This document shows, in pieces, positions 38,811 to 49,625 of a stretch of 64,000 bases of DNA. Positions within the stretch are counted from its first letter, which is position 1; every line of letters starts with the position of its first letter. The translations under genes were made by a program, and so were the position numbers. The DNA comes from Buchnera aphidicola (Chaitoregma tattakana) (lineage in GTDB: Bacteria > Pseudomonadota > Gammaproteobacteria > Enterobacterales > Enterobacteriaceae): assembly GCF_039370165.1 (NCBI RefSeq), contig NZ_CP134991.1, positions 232,114-296,113 on the forward strand, in the 5' to 3' direction. Under the pieces are notes generated by a model. That model made no database searches and was not told the origin of the DNA. It saw nothing but the letters and a program-made list of their open reading frames with translations.

Positions 38811-40898
38811 TTAATTAAATTTAGCATCTTTAATGCTCAGTCTTAATCTTCCATTCCTATCTATTTCTAAAACTTTTACTAAAACACTTTGATTTATATT
38901 TAATAAACTAGAAACTTTACCAATTCTTTTATTAGAAATTTGTGATATATGCACTAATCCCTCTTTTCCAGATCCTATTGAAACAAATGCGCCAAATTCT
39001 ACTATTTTAGTAATACGGCCTGTATATATCTTCCCTACTTCTACTTCAGATGTTATATTTCTAATTTTCTTAATTGCATTTTGCGCTTGATCTTGTGCAG
39101 AAGATGATATCTTAACAGTTCCATCATCTTCTATTTCAATTGTAGTACCAGTTTCTTCAGTAAGCATCCTTATAACTGACCCTCCTTTTCCTATAACGTC
39201 TTTAATCTTTTCTGGATTAATTTTTATCACATGAATTCTTGGTGCAAATACAGATATTTCTTTTTTTGGAGTATTAATATGAATAGACATTTTTCTTAAA
39301 ATTTCTAATCTAGCTTTTCTAGCTTGCTCTAATGCAACCTTTATAATATTTTTATTAATTCCTTTAATCTTTATATCCATTTGTAAAGAAGTTATACCAG
39401 AAAAACTACCTGATATTTTAAAGTCCATATCACCTAATTTATCCTCATCACCTGAAATATCAGACAAAATAACATATTCATTATCATTTTTTACTAAACC
39501 CATTGCAATTCCAGCTATAGCTGATTGTATAGGAACACCGGCATCCATTAATGCTAAAGAAGCCCCACATACAGATGCCATAGAAGAAGATCCATTAGAT
39601 TCAGTAATCTCCGAAACTACTCTAATTGTATATGGAAACTTTTTTATATCAGGCATAGTTGCTATTAAACTTTTTTTTGCTAATTTCCCATGTCCTATTT
39701 CTCTACGTTTTGGAGACCTTGACAAACCTATTTCTCCTACGGAATAAGAAGGAAAGTTATAATGAAATAAAAAGTTATCTGTTTTATCACCTAATAAATC
39801 ATCTAAATTTTGTGCATCTCTAGATGTACCTAAAGTCACAGAAACTAGAGATTGCGTTTGCCCTCTAGTAAACAAAGAAGATCCATGTGCTCTGGGTAAT
39901 ATACTGGTTTTTAAATGTATTTTCCTTATTTCATTAAAATTTCTATTATCTATTCTATTAAAATTATTTAATACTATACTTCTAAATATATCTTTTTCTA
40001 CTAAATTTACAACACGTTCTATTTCTAATTTACTGTATTTAATATACTTTGAAGTAATAAAATTTACTATATCATCTTTTATTAAGTCCATCTTTTCTAA
40101 TCTTTCTTTTCTAATTTTTGTAAAAAAAATTTTTAAAAATTTTTCTTTATATAGTTTATAAATTTTTTTAAACAATCTTTTACTGCTAAATAATATGTTA
40201 CAACTTATTTTTGGCTTTGTTGCTTTTTTAGAAAATAAAACAATGTTTTTAATTAGATGTTTTTGATGATTATAACCTAATAAAATAGCATTTAATATTT
40301 CTTGTTCAGTTAACATATTTGCTTCTGCTTCAACCATTAATATAGCATTTTTTGTTCCAGAAACAATTAAATCTAATTCACTAAATTTCATTTCATCTAC
40401 AGAAGGATTTAAACAATATTTTTTGTTTATTAAACCAACTCTAGAAACTCCTATCGGTCCTGCAAATGGTATTCCTGAAATATTTATAGCCGCAGATGCA
40501 CCAATTATAGACACAAGATCAGGATTAATTTTAGGATTAACAGAAATTACAGTAGCAACAATTTGTATCTCATTTAATAAACCATCAGGAAATAAAGGTC
40601 TAATAGGTCTATCTATTAATCTTGCTGTTAATATTTCATTTTCACTAGGTCTTCCTTCTCTTCTAAAAAATCCTCCTGGAATTCTACCTGCTGCATATGT
40701 TCTTTCCTGGTAATTTACAGTTAAAGGGAAAAAACTATTTTCTTCTGTGGCTTGTTTGTTAAACACTACTGTAACTAAGACAACTGTATCATCCATATTA
40801 ACAACGACAGAAGATGTAGCTTGTTTAGCAATAAGTCCTGTTTCTAAAATAACAGTATTATTACCATATTTAAATTTGTATTTTATATAATTTTGCAC
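38811..40898 (-). CDS. pnp: Polynucleotide phosphorylase
   Basis: 3'-5' phosphorolytic exoribonuclease, trimeric. 695 aa (E. coli 711). Two RNase PH domains; the second has the active-site segment [15 protein letters not shown]. Then a KH domain ([27 protein letters not shown]) and an S1 domain ([28 protein letters not shown]). The start is GTG at 40896-40898 with AAGGA at a spacing of 7; E. coli pnp also uses a non-ATG (TTG) start. Confidence 0.96.
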   Translation of the reverse strand: MQNYIKYKFKYGNNTVILETGLIAKQATSSVVVNMDDTVVLVTVVFNKQATEENSFFPLTVNYQERTYAAGRIPGGFFRREGRPSENEILTARLIDRPIRPLFPDGLLNEIQIVATVISVNPKINPDLVSIIGASAAINISGIPFAGPIGVSRVGLINKKYCLNPSVDEMKFSELDLIVSGTKNAILMVEAEANMLTEQEILNAILLGYNHQKHLIKNIVLFSKKATKPKISCNILFSSKRLFKKIYKLYKEKFLKIFFTKIRKERLEKMDLIKDDIVNFITSKYIKYSKLEIERVVNLVEKDIFRSIVLNNFNRIDNRNFNEIRKIHLKTSILPRAHGSSLFTRGQTQSLVSVTLGTSRDAQNLDDLLGDKTDNFLFHYNFPSYSVGEIGLSRSPKRREIGHGKLAKKSLIATMPDIKKFPYTIRVVSEITESNGSSSMASVCGASLALMDAGVPIQSAIAGIAMGLVKNDNEYVILSDISGDEDKLGDMDFKISGSFSGITSLQMDIKIKGINKNIIKVALEQARKARLEILRKMSIHINTPKKEISVFAPRIHVIKINPEKIKDVIGKGGSVIRMLTEETGTTIEIEDDGTVKISSSAQDQAQNAIKKIRNITSEVEVGKIYTGRITKIVEFGAFVSIGSGKEGLVHISQISNKRIGKVSSLLNINQSVLVKVLEIDRNGRLRLSIKDAKFN

Positions 40899-41070
40899 AA
40901 CTGCTTCCTTAATATAATGTTATGAAAACTTTAATATAAACAAATATTACTATTAAACTCTTTTTAATATTATTTTCAATAAATAAATATCATAAAAAAA
41001 AAATTATGTGTATATTATAGAAATAGTAAAAAAAAAAAGAAAAGAAAATAAAAAAATAATAATATCTTAA

Positions 41071-41100
41071 TTTTATAGGGTCCTTAAAAGACCCATAAAA
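41071..41100 (-). terminator. Terminator downstream of rpsO
   Basis: Stem TTTTAT(A)GGGTC (41071-41082, one bulged base) with GACCCATAAAA (41090-41100). Read on the minus strand it lies just after the rpsO stop and is followed by a T-rich stretch. It partly separates rpsO from pnp, as the E. coli rpsO terminator does. Confidence 0.8.
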
Positions 41101-41120
41101 TTATTTTTTTTAAAAAAAAG

Positions 41121-41390
41121 TTATCTTCTTATAGAAAGTGTTGTAATAATATTTTTATATCTTGTTAATGATTTTTTTTTCAAATAATTCAACAATTTTC
41201 TTCTTTTAGATACCATACATAACAGTCCTCTTTTACTACTATGATCTTGTTTATTAAAATTAAAATGCTTTTGTAATTTTTTTATTCTAAAAGTTATTGT
41301 TGAAATTTGTGCTTCAGAACTACCACTATCTTTAGTATTATTATTAAGTTTTAAAAACATTTTTTCATTTTCATTTTTGATAAAAGCCAT
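41121..41390 (-). CDS. rpsO: 30S ribosomal protein S15
   Basis: 89 aa, the same length as E. coli S15, with DSGSSEAQISTITFRIKKLQKHF and DHSSKRGLLCMVSKRRKLLNYLKKK. AGGAG precedes the ATG at a good spacing. Next upstream gene is rbfA with only 31 bp between; truB, which separates them in E. coli, is missing. Confidence 0.97.
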   Translation of the reverse strand: MAFIKNENEKMFLKLNNNTKDSGSSEAQISTITFRIKKLQKHFNFNKQDHSSKRGLLCMVSKRRKLLNYLKKKSLTRYKNIITTLSIRR

Positions 41391-41421
41391 TTATATCTCC
41401 TAAAATAAGTTATAAAAATGT

Positions 41422-41775
41422 TTATTTAATTTTTTTTAGTAAATTAGATATCTTAATTCCTTTTAAAAATGAATTGTCATAATAAAAACACAAATCAGGA
41501 ACTATCCTTAATATAATTTTTTTACACAAAATTCTTCTGATATGTTTTTTATAACTGTTTAATATCGTAATAATATTATTTATAGAATTCACGTTTCTAT
41601 GAGCTAAAGTAGTAAAAAATATTTTTGCATATTTCAAATCTCTAGAAACCTTAACGTCTAAAATTGTTATTGCAAAGTTAATTCTTATGTCATTTATCGA
41701 ATAATATAAAATATTAGATATTTCCTTTCTAATAATAGTAGATATTCTATTAGTTCTATTACATTCTATAGCCAT
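41422..41775 (-). CDS. rbfA: Ribosome-binding factor A
   Basis: KH-fold factor for 30S maturation and 16S rRNA 5' end processing. 117 aa (E. coli 133, C-terminal tail shorter). Core sequence RISTIIRKEISNILYYSI, then VTILDVKVSRDLKYAKIFFT-like segment and the C-terminal LRIVPDLCFYYDNS. Lies directly after infB, the E. coli order. Confidence 0.94.
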   Translation of the reverse strand: MAIECNRTNRISTIIRKEISNILYYSINDIRINFAITILDVKVSRDLKYAKIFFTTLAHRNVNSINNIITILNSYKKHIRRILCKKIILRIVPDLCFYYDNSFLKGIKISNLLKKIK

Positions 41776-41827
41776 ATTATTTCCAAAATGTTAATTCATG
41801 TATTTATTTAAAATTTTATATATTAGA

Positions 41828-44050
41828 TTAAAATATTTCTAAAACATCTCCAATTTTTATTTTATTAAAATTTTTTATAATAATTCCACATTCTAAACCT
41901 TCTTTAACTTCTTTTACATCCTTTTTAAAATGTTTTATAGAATCTATTTTACTTTGAAAAACAAATTTATTATTACGAATTATTTTTACGTTTAACCCAC
42001 ATTTTATAAATCCATTTGTTACTATACACCCAGCAACATAAATAGAATTTGAGAATTTAAAAACATTTTTTACTTTAGCTCTACCACGTGATATATTTTT
42101 ATTACTAGATCTCATGAATCTTTTTTTAAGTGATTTTATTTCATGTAATAAGTTATATATTACAGAATAATATCTTACATCTAAATTGTTTGACAAAATA
42201 GATTTTTTAGCTGTAATATTAGGAAAAACATTAAAAGCTACAACTATGGCCTTAGAAGTAATCGCTAATGAAACGTCTGTCTCATTTATTGCTCCTACAC
42301 TAGAACTAATTATTTTTATTAAAAAATTGTCACTAGAAATACGAGAAATTTCGTTGTGAATAGCTTCTAATGAACCTTGAGAATCTGCTTTTATTAATAT
42401 GTTCATTTCATTAAAATTTTTTATTTTAACATTATCTAAAAATTTTTCTATTTCAAAAATCTTATCTGTAGCAAGTTTTCTTTCTTTATTTATATTTTTA
42501 ATATTATAAACAAATTCTTTAGCTTTTTTTTCATCTTTTATAACAGTAAATTTACTTCCAGAAATAGGTATACCAGAAAGACCTAATATTCTTACGGGAA
42601 TAGACGGAGTTACAGCCTTTAATAGATTTCCAAATTCGTCATTGATCGATTTTATTTTTCCATACTCAGTATCACATATAATAAAATCTCCTATTTTTAA
42701 GGTACCTTCTTGCACTATAATAATAGAAACAAATCCTTTATGTTTGTCTAGAAATGATTCTACAACTATTCCTTTAGCAATGCATTCATAAAAAGTTTTT
42801 AATTCTAAAATTTCTGATTGTAATATAATAGCTTCTAACAAATTGTTAATTCCTTTTTTAAATTTTGCAGAAACTAGCACAAACATATTTTCTCCACCTA
42901 GTTCTTCGGAAATTATTTCATATTTCATCAATTCATTTTTAATAAAATCTATATTTTTGCCCCTTTTATCTATTTTGTTTATTGCTATTATAATTGGAAC
43001 ATTAGAAGTTTTTGCATGTTCTATAGCTTCTATAGTTTGAGGCATAATTCCATCATCTGCAGCTACTACTAAAACAATTAAATCTGTTATTTGTGCTCCT
43101 CTAGATCGCATATTTGCAAATACTTTATGTCCTGGAGTGTCTAAAAAAGTTATATATTTATCTTTTATTTTCAGATAATGTGTAGATATGTTTTGTGTTA
43201 TACCTCCAGATTCTACAGTTTTATAATTTTGTGATCTTATACAATCTAAAATAGAGGTTTTACCGTGATCTACATGCCCCATAATAGTAACAATAGGAGG
43301 CCTCTCTTTCAGTTTAGTGTCATTATTATGTTTTTTTTCTATTAAATCTTGTATTTTTATATTTTTTTTTTCTATTGCTTTATATCCAAAATATTTAGAT
43401 ATGCACTTTGCATCTTTAAAACTTAAAAAATTATTTTTTATTTTTATTCCTAATTCTAATAACTTTGTTAATATGTTTTTAACTTTTACTCCTAGCAATT
43501 TAGAAAGTTTTAATATAGAAGTATTATAATTCAATATTATATTTTTTTTTATAACATTTTTTGGCTTTACAAAATTTTGTTTTATAAAAATTATTTTTTT
43601 GTTTCTTAAAATAGCATTTTTGTTAATAAAGTTGTTCCTTTTATTAAATTCTAACATATTATTTTTTATATTTAATTTTCTATTTCTAATAGTAGAAACA
43701 TTATTATTTAATATGCTTTTTGTAAAAAATTTTTTATTTTTACTTTCATGTTGCTTAGTTGTTTTATTATCTTTTATATTCTTATTTTTACTAAACAAAA
43801 TATTTTTAAATTTATTAGTAAAATTATTTTTAGGAAAAATTTTTTTTTCTTTACTACTTTTATTATTTGAAACATTTTTTTTAACAACAGCTCTTTTATT
43901 ATTATTTTTTTGAGGAGTTTTTAGAAAAGATGTATTATTATATTTTTTTAGCTTAGAAAGGTTATTTACTTTATTTTTTTTAATAGATTTTTTATAAGAT
44001 ATATTAGATCGTTTACCAATATTTTTATTTTTAAAAAATGGTTTATTCAT
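41828..44050 (-). CDS. infB: Translation initiation factor IF-2
   Basis: GTPase bringing fMet-tRNA to the 30S subunit. 740 aa (E. coli 890). Residues 1 to ~180 are a low-complexity Lys/Asn-rich stretch in place of the E. coli N-terminal domain. The G domain follows: [28 protein letters not shown]. Then domain II and the C-terminal tRNA-binding region ([32 protein letters not shown]). The start at 44050 (MNKPFFKNK) has AGGA seven bases before; the upstream in-frame ATG (44068) would contain that site within its coding sequence. Confidence 0.95.
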   Translation of the reverse strand: MNKPFFKNKNIGKRSNISYKKSIKKNKVNNLSKLKKYNNTSFLKTPQKNNNKRAVVKKNVSNNKSSKEKKIFPKNNFTNKFKNILFSKNKNIKDNKTTKQHESKNKKFFTKSILNNNVSTIRNRKLNIKNNMLEFNKRNNFINKNAILRNKKIIFIKQNFVKPKNVIKKNIILNYNTSILKLSKLLGVKVKNILTKLLELGIKIKNNFLSFKDAKCISKYFGYKAIEKKNIKIQDLIEKKHNNDTKLKERPPIVTIMGHVDHGKTSILDCIRSQNYKTVESGGITQNISTHYLKIKDKYITFLDTPGHKVFANMRSRGAQITDLIVLVVAADDGIMPQTIEAIEHAKTSNVPIIIAINKIDKRGKNIDFIKNELMKYEIISEELGGENMFVLVSAKFKKGINNLLEAIILQSEILELKTFYECIAKGIVVESFLDKHKGFVSIIIVQEGTLKIGDFIICDTEYGKIKSINDEFGNLLKAVTPSIPVRILGLSGIPISGSKFTVIKDEKKAKEFVYNIKNINKERKLATDKIFEIEKFLDNVKIKNFNEMNILIKADSQGSLEAIHNEISRISSDNFLIKIISSSVGAINETDVSLAITSKAIVVAFNVFPNITAKKSILSNNLDVRYYSVIYNLLHEIKSLKKRFMRSSNKNISRGRAKVKNVFKFSNSIYVAGCIVTNGFIKCGLNVKIIRNNKFVFQSKIDSIKHFKKDVKEVKEGLECGIIIKNFNKIKIGDVLEIF

Positions 44051-44205
44051 GTTTTTTCCTATGAACATAATTAATTGTAGTTAACACTATAAAAAATATT
44101 TGAAAACATATATAAGATAGTACATAAAAATCACTTTTATAATATGCATATTGCAAATAATTTTTAATTTGTTGTTTCTTTAATTTTTTGTATAATAAAT
44201 TTTTA

Positions 44206-45258
44206 TTACTTATTATGTTTTTTTTTTAACTCAGACGTAGTCATAACATTTAAATCCCATCCACTTAATTGGGAAGCTAATTTTACATTTTGTCCATTTC
44301 TTCCTATTGCCTGAGCTAAATTTAATGATGCCACTGCAATGTCCATTGTATGTTTTTTTTTATTAACGATAATAGAAACAACATCTGCTGGAGACATAGA
44401 ATTTATCACAAATTTTACTGGATCAGAATTCCATAAGACTATGTCTATTCTTTCACCACATAGTTCACTAGAAACTGCTTGCACTCTTGCTCCTCTCATT
44501 CCAACACAAGCTCCTACTGGATCAATATGATTATCATTAGACTGAACTGCAATTTTAGATCTTGATCCAGGATCTCTAGCAGTAGTTTTTATATTAATTA
44601 ATCCCTCTCCTATTTCTGGCACTTCTATTTTAAAAAGCTCAATCAACATCTCAGGTTTAGACCTACTTACAAACAATTTAGCTACTTTAGACTCAGTATT
44701 AATATAATATAATAACCCTCTTACTCTATCACCTAATCTAAAGTTATCTCTTGGAAGAAGATCCTTTCTCATTATTATAGCATCTGCATTATTACCTAAA
44801 TCTAAAAATATACAGTCCCTACTAATCTTTTTTACTATTCCTGTTATTATTTCATTAATATTTTTCTTAAATTTATTTATTATCATACATTTTTCTGCTT
44901 CTCTAACTTTTTGAACCATTATCTGCTTTGCAGTTTGTGTAGTTATCCTATCAAAAACTATAGAATTTATTTCATATTCTACATATTCTTTTAATTTAAA
45001 ATTTTCATTTTCGAGCTTCGCAGCTTCTAAAGTAATCTCTTTAGTAGGAAATTTAACTTTTTTTACAATTATCCATCTTCTAAACGTTTTAAAATTTCCA
45101 TGTTTTCTATCTATTTTTACTACAACATCAATTTTTTTATTACATTTTTTTTTTGTAGCAGCAGATATTGCAAATTCTAAAGCTTCAAATATTTTTTCTT
45201 TAGGAAGTTCTTTTTCGTTAGAAACAGATTCTACAACTGATAAAATTTCTTTATTCAT
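44206..45258 (-). CDS. nusA: Transcription elongation factor NusA, lacking the C-terminal repeats
   Basis: Binds RNA polymerase and nascent RNA to modulate pausing, termination and antitermination. 350 aa against 495 in E. coli. The N-terminal polymerase-binding domain (~1-130), S1 ([22 protein letters not shown]), KH1 ([17 protein letters not shown]) and KH2 ([26 protein letters not shown]) are all present. The protein then stops at KKKHNK, so both acidic repeats AR1 and AR2 are missing. AAGGA precedes the ATG. rimP, which precedes nusA in E. coli, is absent. Confidence 0.95.
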   Translation of the reverse strand: MNKEILSVVESVSNEKELPKEKIFEALEFAISAATKKKCNKKIDVVVKIDRKHGNFKTFRRWIIVKKVKFPTKEITLEAAKLENENFKLKEYVEYEINSIVFDRITTQTAKQIMVQKVREAEKCMIINKFKKNINEIITGIVKKISRDCIFLDLGNNADAIIMRKDLLPRDNFRLGDRVRGLLYYINTESKVAKLFVSRSKPEMLIELFKIEVPEIGEGLINIKTTARDPGSRSKIAVQSNDNHIDPVGACVGMRGARVQAVSSELCGERIDIVLWNSDPVKFVINSMSPADVVSIIVNKKKHTMDIAVASLNLAQAIGRNGQNVKLASQLSGWDLNVMTTSELKKKHNK

Positions 45259-45376
45259 AAGAAAAATCCTTTAATAAAAAAAATGTGTAAACTATTTTTT
45301 TTAGCAAAAATAAAATTTAAAAAAATATCTTAAAAAATGTATTTTATAAAATTTTTAAATATTACTAAAAAATAAA

Positions 45377-45399
45377 AAACCCCGAGAATTACGGGGTTT
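45377..45399 (-). terminator. Terminator after tRNA-Leu(GAG)
   Basis: Perfect 8 bp stem AAACCCCG (45377-45384) with CGGGGTTT (45392-45399) and a 7-base loop. On the minus strand it is followed by a T-rich tract, so it ends the secG-tRNA-Leu transcript before nusA. Its four consecutive G-C pairs stand out in this DNA. Confidence 0.88.
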
Positions 45400-45482
45400 A
45401 AAAATTTTTATTAAAAAGTTAAAATTTATTGCTTTAAAAATACATCTAAAAATTTTTTTTTAATTTACACTAACAAATTTTA

Positions 45483-45567
45483 TACCAAGAGCGGGATTTG
45501 AACCCGCATGCTAATAAAAAAGCACTATTCCCTCAAAATAGCGTGTATACCGTTTCACCATCTTGGC
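45483..45567 (-). tRNA. tRNA-Leu (anticodon GAG)
   Basis: 85 nt class II tRNA. Acceptor GCCAAGA pairs with TCTTGGT; discriminator A. The anticodon arm CTATTTTGAGGGAATAG gives GAG. The variable arm is AGTGCTTTTTTATTAGCATG-like. CCA is not encoded. Matches E. coli leuU, which likewise follows secG. Confidence 0.95.
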
Positions 45568-45651
45568 AATATAAAATATGTTTAATAAAAGTATTATATT
45601 TTTATACAATTTATAAAACAAAAATTTAAGTTAAACTTATAAAGTTTATTA

Positions 45652-45888
45652 CTATTTAACATTCATAAAATTGCATAAAATTAAATTAATAAAAAAAAAC
45701 AATAATGATAAAATTGATATACATTTATTTCTAAAATTATTTTTTAACACACTGAAAAAAAATAATGAACTTATATTTTTATATCTATAATAGTCATGTG
45801 TTTCTAATAATTTTCCTTCCTGCGTTAGAATTAAATAATTTAAAATAAACGAGACCACCATAAAAAACGAAAAAATGATAACATACAT
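45652..45888 (-). CDS. secG: Protein-export membrane protein SecG (diverged)
   Basis: Small subunit of the SecYEG translocon. 78 aa against 110 in E. coli. Two hydrophobic helices frame a cytosolic loop: YVIIFSFFMVVSFILNYLILTQEGK resembles the first E. coli helix with LQQGKG, and FRNKCISILSLLFFFINLILCNFM resembles the second (MTRMTALLATLFFIISLVLGNI). The Gly/Ser-rich loop and the C-terminal tail are lost. The ATG at 45886-45888 has AAGGTG upstream. Position next to tRNA-Leu(GAG) supports the call, as in E. coli. Confidence 0.8.
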   Translation of the reverse strand: MYVIIFSFFMVVSFILNYLILTQEGKLLETHDYYRYKNISSLFFFSVLKNNFRNKCISILSLLFFFINLILCNFMNVK

Positions 45889-46255
45889 AATCACCTTAAT
45901 AATATATTATTTTAAATTATATAGTACTAAATTACGATTTTTATCATTTTAAAACATACAAAATATCTACAATGTTTACTACAAAAAAAAATAAAAATAT
46001 AAAGATAACTACACAAATAAACTATTTCACTACAATATAAAAAATATTACTAATAAAATATTAATATGTAAACTATTATGTAACATATATAAAATAATTC
46101 ACTTTACATTATACATGTAAAATATATTGTTTGAAATAATGTAATTATCCTTTTGAATCTAAATGTATAAAATGTCTTGTATAAAAAAACATTGTAAAAA
46201 AGACTAATGTTAATTTTTAATATAAAATCATAATAATAGTATTATATAAAAAACA
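45889..46255. other. secG-ftsH gap (367 bp)
   Basis: No gene is recognisable. In E. coli folP and glmM (phosphoglucosamine mutase, for peptidoglycan precursor synthesis) lie between ftsH and secG. Only A/T-rich filler without long frames is left here; the part around 46140-46210 is slightly less A/T-rich but codes for nothing I can identify. Confidence 0.5.
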
Positions 46256-48091
46256 TTATTTTTTTTCAGATTTCGAGTTTATATTACTTCTAACAGATTT
46301 TCTATTCATTAAATCATCTATTTGAAACAACTCTATAGTTTCATATTTAATTAAAGCATCTTTCATAGCATGTAAAATGTCAATATTGTCTTTCAAAATT
46401 TTAAACGCTCTATTATAATTAAATTCTATTAAAAATTTTATTTCTTTATCTATTATTCTAATAGTTTCATCAGATATATTAGATACTAAAGATACGCTTT
46501 TCCCTAAAAATATTTCTTCTTTTTCTTTAGTATATAATATAGGTCCTAACTTTTTAGAAAATCCCCATTTAGTAACCATGTTTCTAGCTATATTTGTTGC
46601 CATTTTTATATCATGAAAAGATCCAGTAGATATATTTTTAGATCCATATATTATTTCTTCTGCAAGTCTTCCACCATACAATGTAGATATTTTACTTTCT
46701 AATTTTTGCTTACTCATACTAATGTTATCATCTACAGGCAAGAAAAAAGTAGATCCTAAAGACATTCCTCTTGGAATTATAGTAACTTTATGAGCTGGAT
46801 CATGTTCTGGAACTAACCTGCCTACTATAACATGTCCGGCTTCATGATATGCTGTACACTCTTTTTGTTCTCTAGTAATTAAAATAGATTTTCTTTCAGA
46901 ACCCATAATAATTTTATCTTTAGATTTTTCTAGTTCAGACATAGATACATAGTCTTTCTTAAGCTTAGCAGATAAAAGAGCTGATTCGTTAACTAAATTT
47001 GCTAGATCTGCACCAGAAAATCCCGGAGTTCCTCTGGCTAAAATAGAAACAGATACATCTCTTCCTATAAGAATATTTTTAACATGTACTTTTAATATTT
47101 GTTTTCTTCCTTTCAGATCAGGCAAAGGAACTATTACTCTCCTATCAAATCTACCTGGTCTTAATAAAGCAGGATCTAAAACATCGGGTCTGTTAGTGGC
47201 AGCTATTAATATTATACCTTCATTTTCTTCAAAACCATCCATTTCTACTAGTATTTGATTAAGCGTTTGTTCTCGTTCGTCGTGCCCTCCTCCTAAACCA
47301 GCCCCTCTTTGCCTGCCTACAGCATCTATTTCATCTATAAATATTATACAAGGAGCAAATTTACGAGCATTATCAAACATGTCTCTAACTCTAGAAGCAC
47401 CTACTCCAACAAACATTTCTACAAAATCAGAACCAGATATTGTAAAAAATGGAACTTTAGCCTCTCCAGCAACTGCTTTAGCTAATAAAGTTTTTCCTGT
47501 ACCAGGAGGACCTACTAAAAGAACTCCTTTTGGAATTTTCCCACCAAGTTTTTTAAATCTTTTAGGTTTTTTTAAATATTCTACAAGTTCTTTAACTTCT
47601 TCTTTAGCTTCATCACAACCAGCAACATCAGAAAAAGTTACTTTTATCTTATTTTCTGTAAGCAATTTAGACTTATCTCTTCCAAAGTACATAGCTCCCT
47701 TGCCCCCAGATTGCAATTGCCTAATAAAAAAAATCCATATCCCTATTAACAAAAACATAGGCAGCCAAGACAAAACTAAAGAAGTAAAAAAACTAGGTGC
47801 AGCAGGCCCTTTGCCAAAAACTTTGACATTGTTTATTAACAAAATATCTAGTAATTTTTGGTCATTAACTGGTATAGTAGTATAATATTTATTTTTATCT
47901 TTGTTTAGTATTTCTATTTGTCTTCCATCAATTGTAACTTGTGATATTTTATTTTTATGAACTTCTGATAAAAAAGTAGTATAAGATACTCTATTATTAA
48001 AGGAGCTACGAGACACAAAATTTTGAAAAATAGACATAAATATAATAGATGCAAATAACCAAATAATTATATTTTTAGCTGAATCACGCAA
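46256..48091 (-). CDS. ftsH: ATP-dependent zinc metalloprotease FtsH
   Basis: Membrane-anchored AAA protease for quality control and LpxC/sigma-32 turnover in E. coli. Two transmembrane helices (residues ~5-25 and ~100-120), AAA domain with GPPGTGKT and [15 protein letters not shown], second region of homology [17 protein letters not shown], and zinc site HEAGH. The start is placed at TTG 48089-48091: GAGGT lies seven bases upstream and E. coli ftsH starts with TTG at the same position (MSDMAKN, here MRDSAKN). This gives 611 aa (E. coli 644). An upstream TTG at 48112 also exists. Confidence 0.95.
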   Translation of the reverse strand: MRDSAKNIIIWLFASIIFMSIFQNFVSRSSFNNRVSYTTFLSEVHKNKISQVTIDGRQIEILNKDKNKYYTTIPVNDQKLLDILLINNVKVFGKGPAAPSFFTSLVLSWLPMFLLIGIWIFFIRQLQSGGKGAMYFGRDKSKLLTENKIKVTFSDVAGCDEAKEEVKELVEYLKKPKRFKKLGGKIPKGVLLVGPPGTGKTLLAKAVAGEAKVPFFTISGSDFVEMFVGVGASRVRDMFDNARKFAPCIIFIDEIDAVGRQRGAGLGGGHDEREQTLNQILVEMDGFEENEGIILIAATNRPDVLDPALLRPGRFDRRVIVPLPDLKGRKQILKVHVKNILIGRDVSVSILARGTPGFSGADLANLVNESALLSAKLKKDYVSMSELEKSKDKIIMGSERKSILITREQKECTAYHEAGHVIVGRLVPEHDPAHKVTIIPRGMSLGSTFFLPVDDNISMSKQKLESKISTLYGGRLAEEIIYGSKNISTGSFHDIKMATNIARNMVTKWGFSKKLGPILYTKEKEEIFLGKSVSLVSNISDETIRIIDKEIKFLIEFNYNRAFKILKDNIDILHAMKDALIKYETIELFQIDDLMNRKSVRSNINSKSEKK

Positions 48092-48128
48092 AGACTTAAC
48101 CTCATATAACAAACTTGTTATAAAAAAA

Positions 48129-48755
48129 TTATTTTATTCCTCTTCCTACAACAAACAATTCTCTAGATTTATTATAAGAAGTTTTTAACTTATAAATTTT
48201 AAGTTTTTTAAAAAACTTTTTCAAAATTTTTATATATTTTTGTAATCCTTTACCTTCAAATACTTTTACTATATATATTCCTCTTTTTAAAAAAATCTTT
48301 TTACATATTGAAAAAGATAACTTTAACAAATTAATCGAATTAGAAATATCAACACACTTGTTTCCACTAAAATTAGGAGACATATCGGACATTAATACAT
48401 CTGTACTCATTTTTATAACATTATTTAAAAAATATGATAAAAAATTTTTGTCTAATAAATCTCCTTTATAAAAAATCACATTATTAATAGCATGCATATT
48501 GCGTATGTCACATGAAATTATTCTACCACCAGGGCTTACATATCTAGAAACATATTTTGACCAACCGCCCGGGGAACAACCTAAATCTACAACATTCATA
48601 TTCTTTTCAAATATTTTTTCTTTTAAATTTATTTCGTGTAATTTAAACCAAGATCTAGATATTAATTTTTTTTCTTTAGCTTCTAAAACATATTTATCTC
48701 TAAAATTTCTTTGTAACCAAATTGTAGAACTTTTAGAAAACCTTTTATAATTCAT
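48129..48755 (-). CDS. rlmE: 23S rRNA 2'-O-methyltransferase RlmE (FtsJ)
   Basis: Methylates U2552 in the A loop of 23S rRNA. 208 aa (E. coli 209). SAM-binding [16 protein letters not shown], and a catalytic K-D-K arrangement in [22 protein letters not shown] and IVKVFEG. Lies directly upstream of ftsH, as in E. coli. Confidence 0.95.
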   Translation of the reverse strand: MNYKRFSKSSTIWLQRNFRDKYVLEAKEKKLISRSWFKLHEINLKEKIFEKNMNVVDLGCSPGGWSKYVSRYVSPGGRIISCDIRNMHAINNVIFYKGDLLDKNFLSYFLNNVIKMSTDVLMSDMSPNFSGNKCVDISNSINLLKLSFSICKKIFLKRGIYIVKVFEGKGLQKYIKILKKFFKKLKIYKLKTSYNKSRELFVVGRGIK

Positions 48756-48767
48756 TTTTTTAAAATA

Positions 48768-49247
48768 TTATATATGATTTACATTAATAATTTTGTACTC
48801 TATTATTCCATTAGGAGTTTTTATTTTTGCAATGTCTCCTACAAATTTTCCTATTAAACCTCTAGATATAGGAGATTTTATTGAAATTAATTTGTTTTTA
48901 AAATTAGATTCGTCTTCTCCAACAATTCTATATGTAAATTTTTTCTGAGATATTATATTTAGTATAGTAACAGTTACTCCAAAAACTACTTTTTTTTTAT
49001 TTGGAATTTTAGTTATATCTATTATATTCATCTTAGATAACTTTATTTCTATTTCTTTAATTCTACTCTCGCAAAAACTTTGCTCTTCCCTTGCGGCATG
49101 ATACTCTGCATTTTCTTTTAAATCTCCATGTGCTCTAGCCTTTTTAATGTCATTTACAATTTTTTTCCTCTTAAAATTTTTGAGACTATGCAACTCATTT
49201 TTAAGTTTTTTAAATCCTAAAACAGTTATAGGTATATAATTCACCAA
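48768..49247 (-). CDS. greA: Transcription elongation factor GreA
   Basis: Rescues backtracked RNA polymerase by stimulating transcript cleavage. 159 aa (E. coli 158). N-terminal coiled coil with the acidic tip region HGDLKENAEYHAAREEQSFCESRI, and a C-terminal FKBP-like domain (FGVTVTILN, ISPISRGLIGK-type). The start is TTG at 49247 (GAGG at spacing 7) or GTG at 49244, which gives MNYIPIT aligning exactly with E. coli MQAIPMT. Confidence 0.94.
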   Translation of the reverse strand: MVNYIPITVLGFKKLKNELHSLKNFKRKKIVNDIKKARAHGDLKENAEYHAAREEQSFCESRIKEIEIKLSKMNIIDITKIPNKKKVVFGVTVTILNIISQKKFTYRIVGEDESNFKNKLISIKSPISRGLIGKFVGDIAKIKTPNGIIEYKIINVNHI

Positions 49248-49625
49248 GTCAGAACCTCAATAATATATTTAGTTTAAAAATTTTAAAAAAAATATTACTT
49301 TACTAACGTAAATTACATTATACAAAATTTTAAATTTTATATTACAAAAACAATTATATTAAATAATAAAACAAAATTTTTAGTATATATTTCTTTAAGC
49401 AAATATTTTTTAAAAAAATAATATAAAATATTTTATCAATTTTATATGTAAAATACAAAGATAAATTCCAAAATATGTAACTAAAAAATATAAAAAAATA
49501 ATATTTTTAAAACAACTATTATTTAAATATTAAAAAACAATCATTATTTAAAAAAAATTGTTTTTTATTTAAACAAAATATTTTATAATTAAAATAATAT
49601 TTATTAAATATTGTTTCTAAAAAAT
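49248..49625. other. greA-ibaG divergent gap (378 bp)
   Basis: Gene-free A/T-rich sequence between divergent genes, presumably holding both promoters. No hairpin, repeat or small frame stands out. Confidence 0.45.

Noticed and set aside
47379..47885. 168-codon open frame on the + strand inside ftsH
   Set aside because: It is the antisense of a conserved AAA-domain coding region; its composition reflects the complementary codons and no family resemblance is seen.
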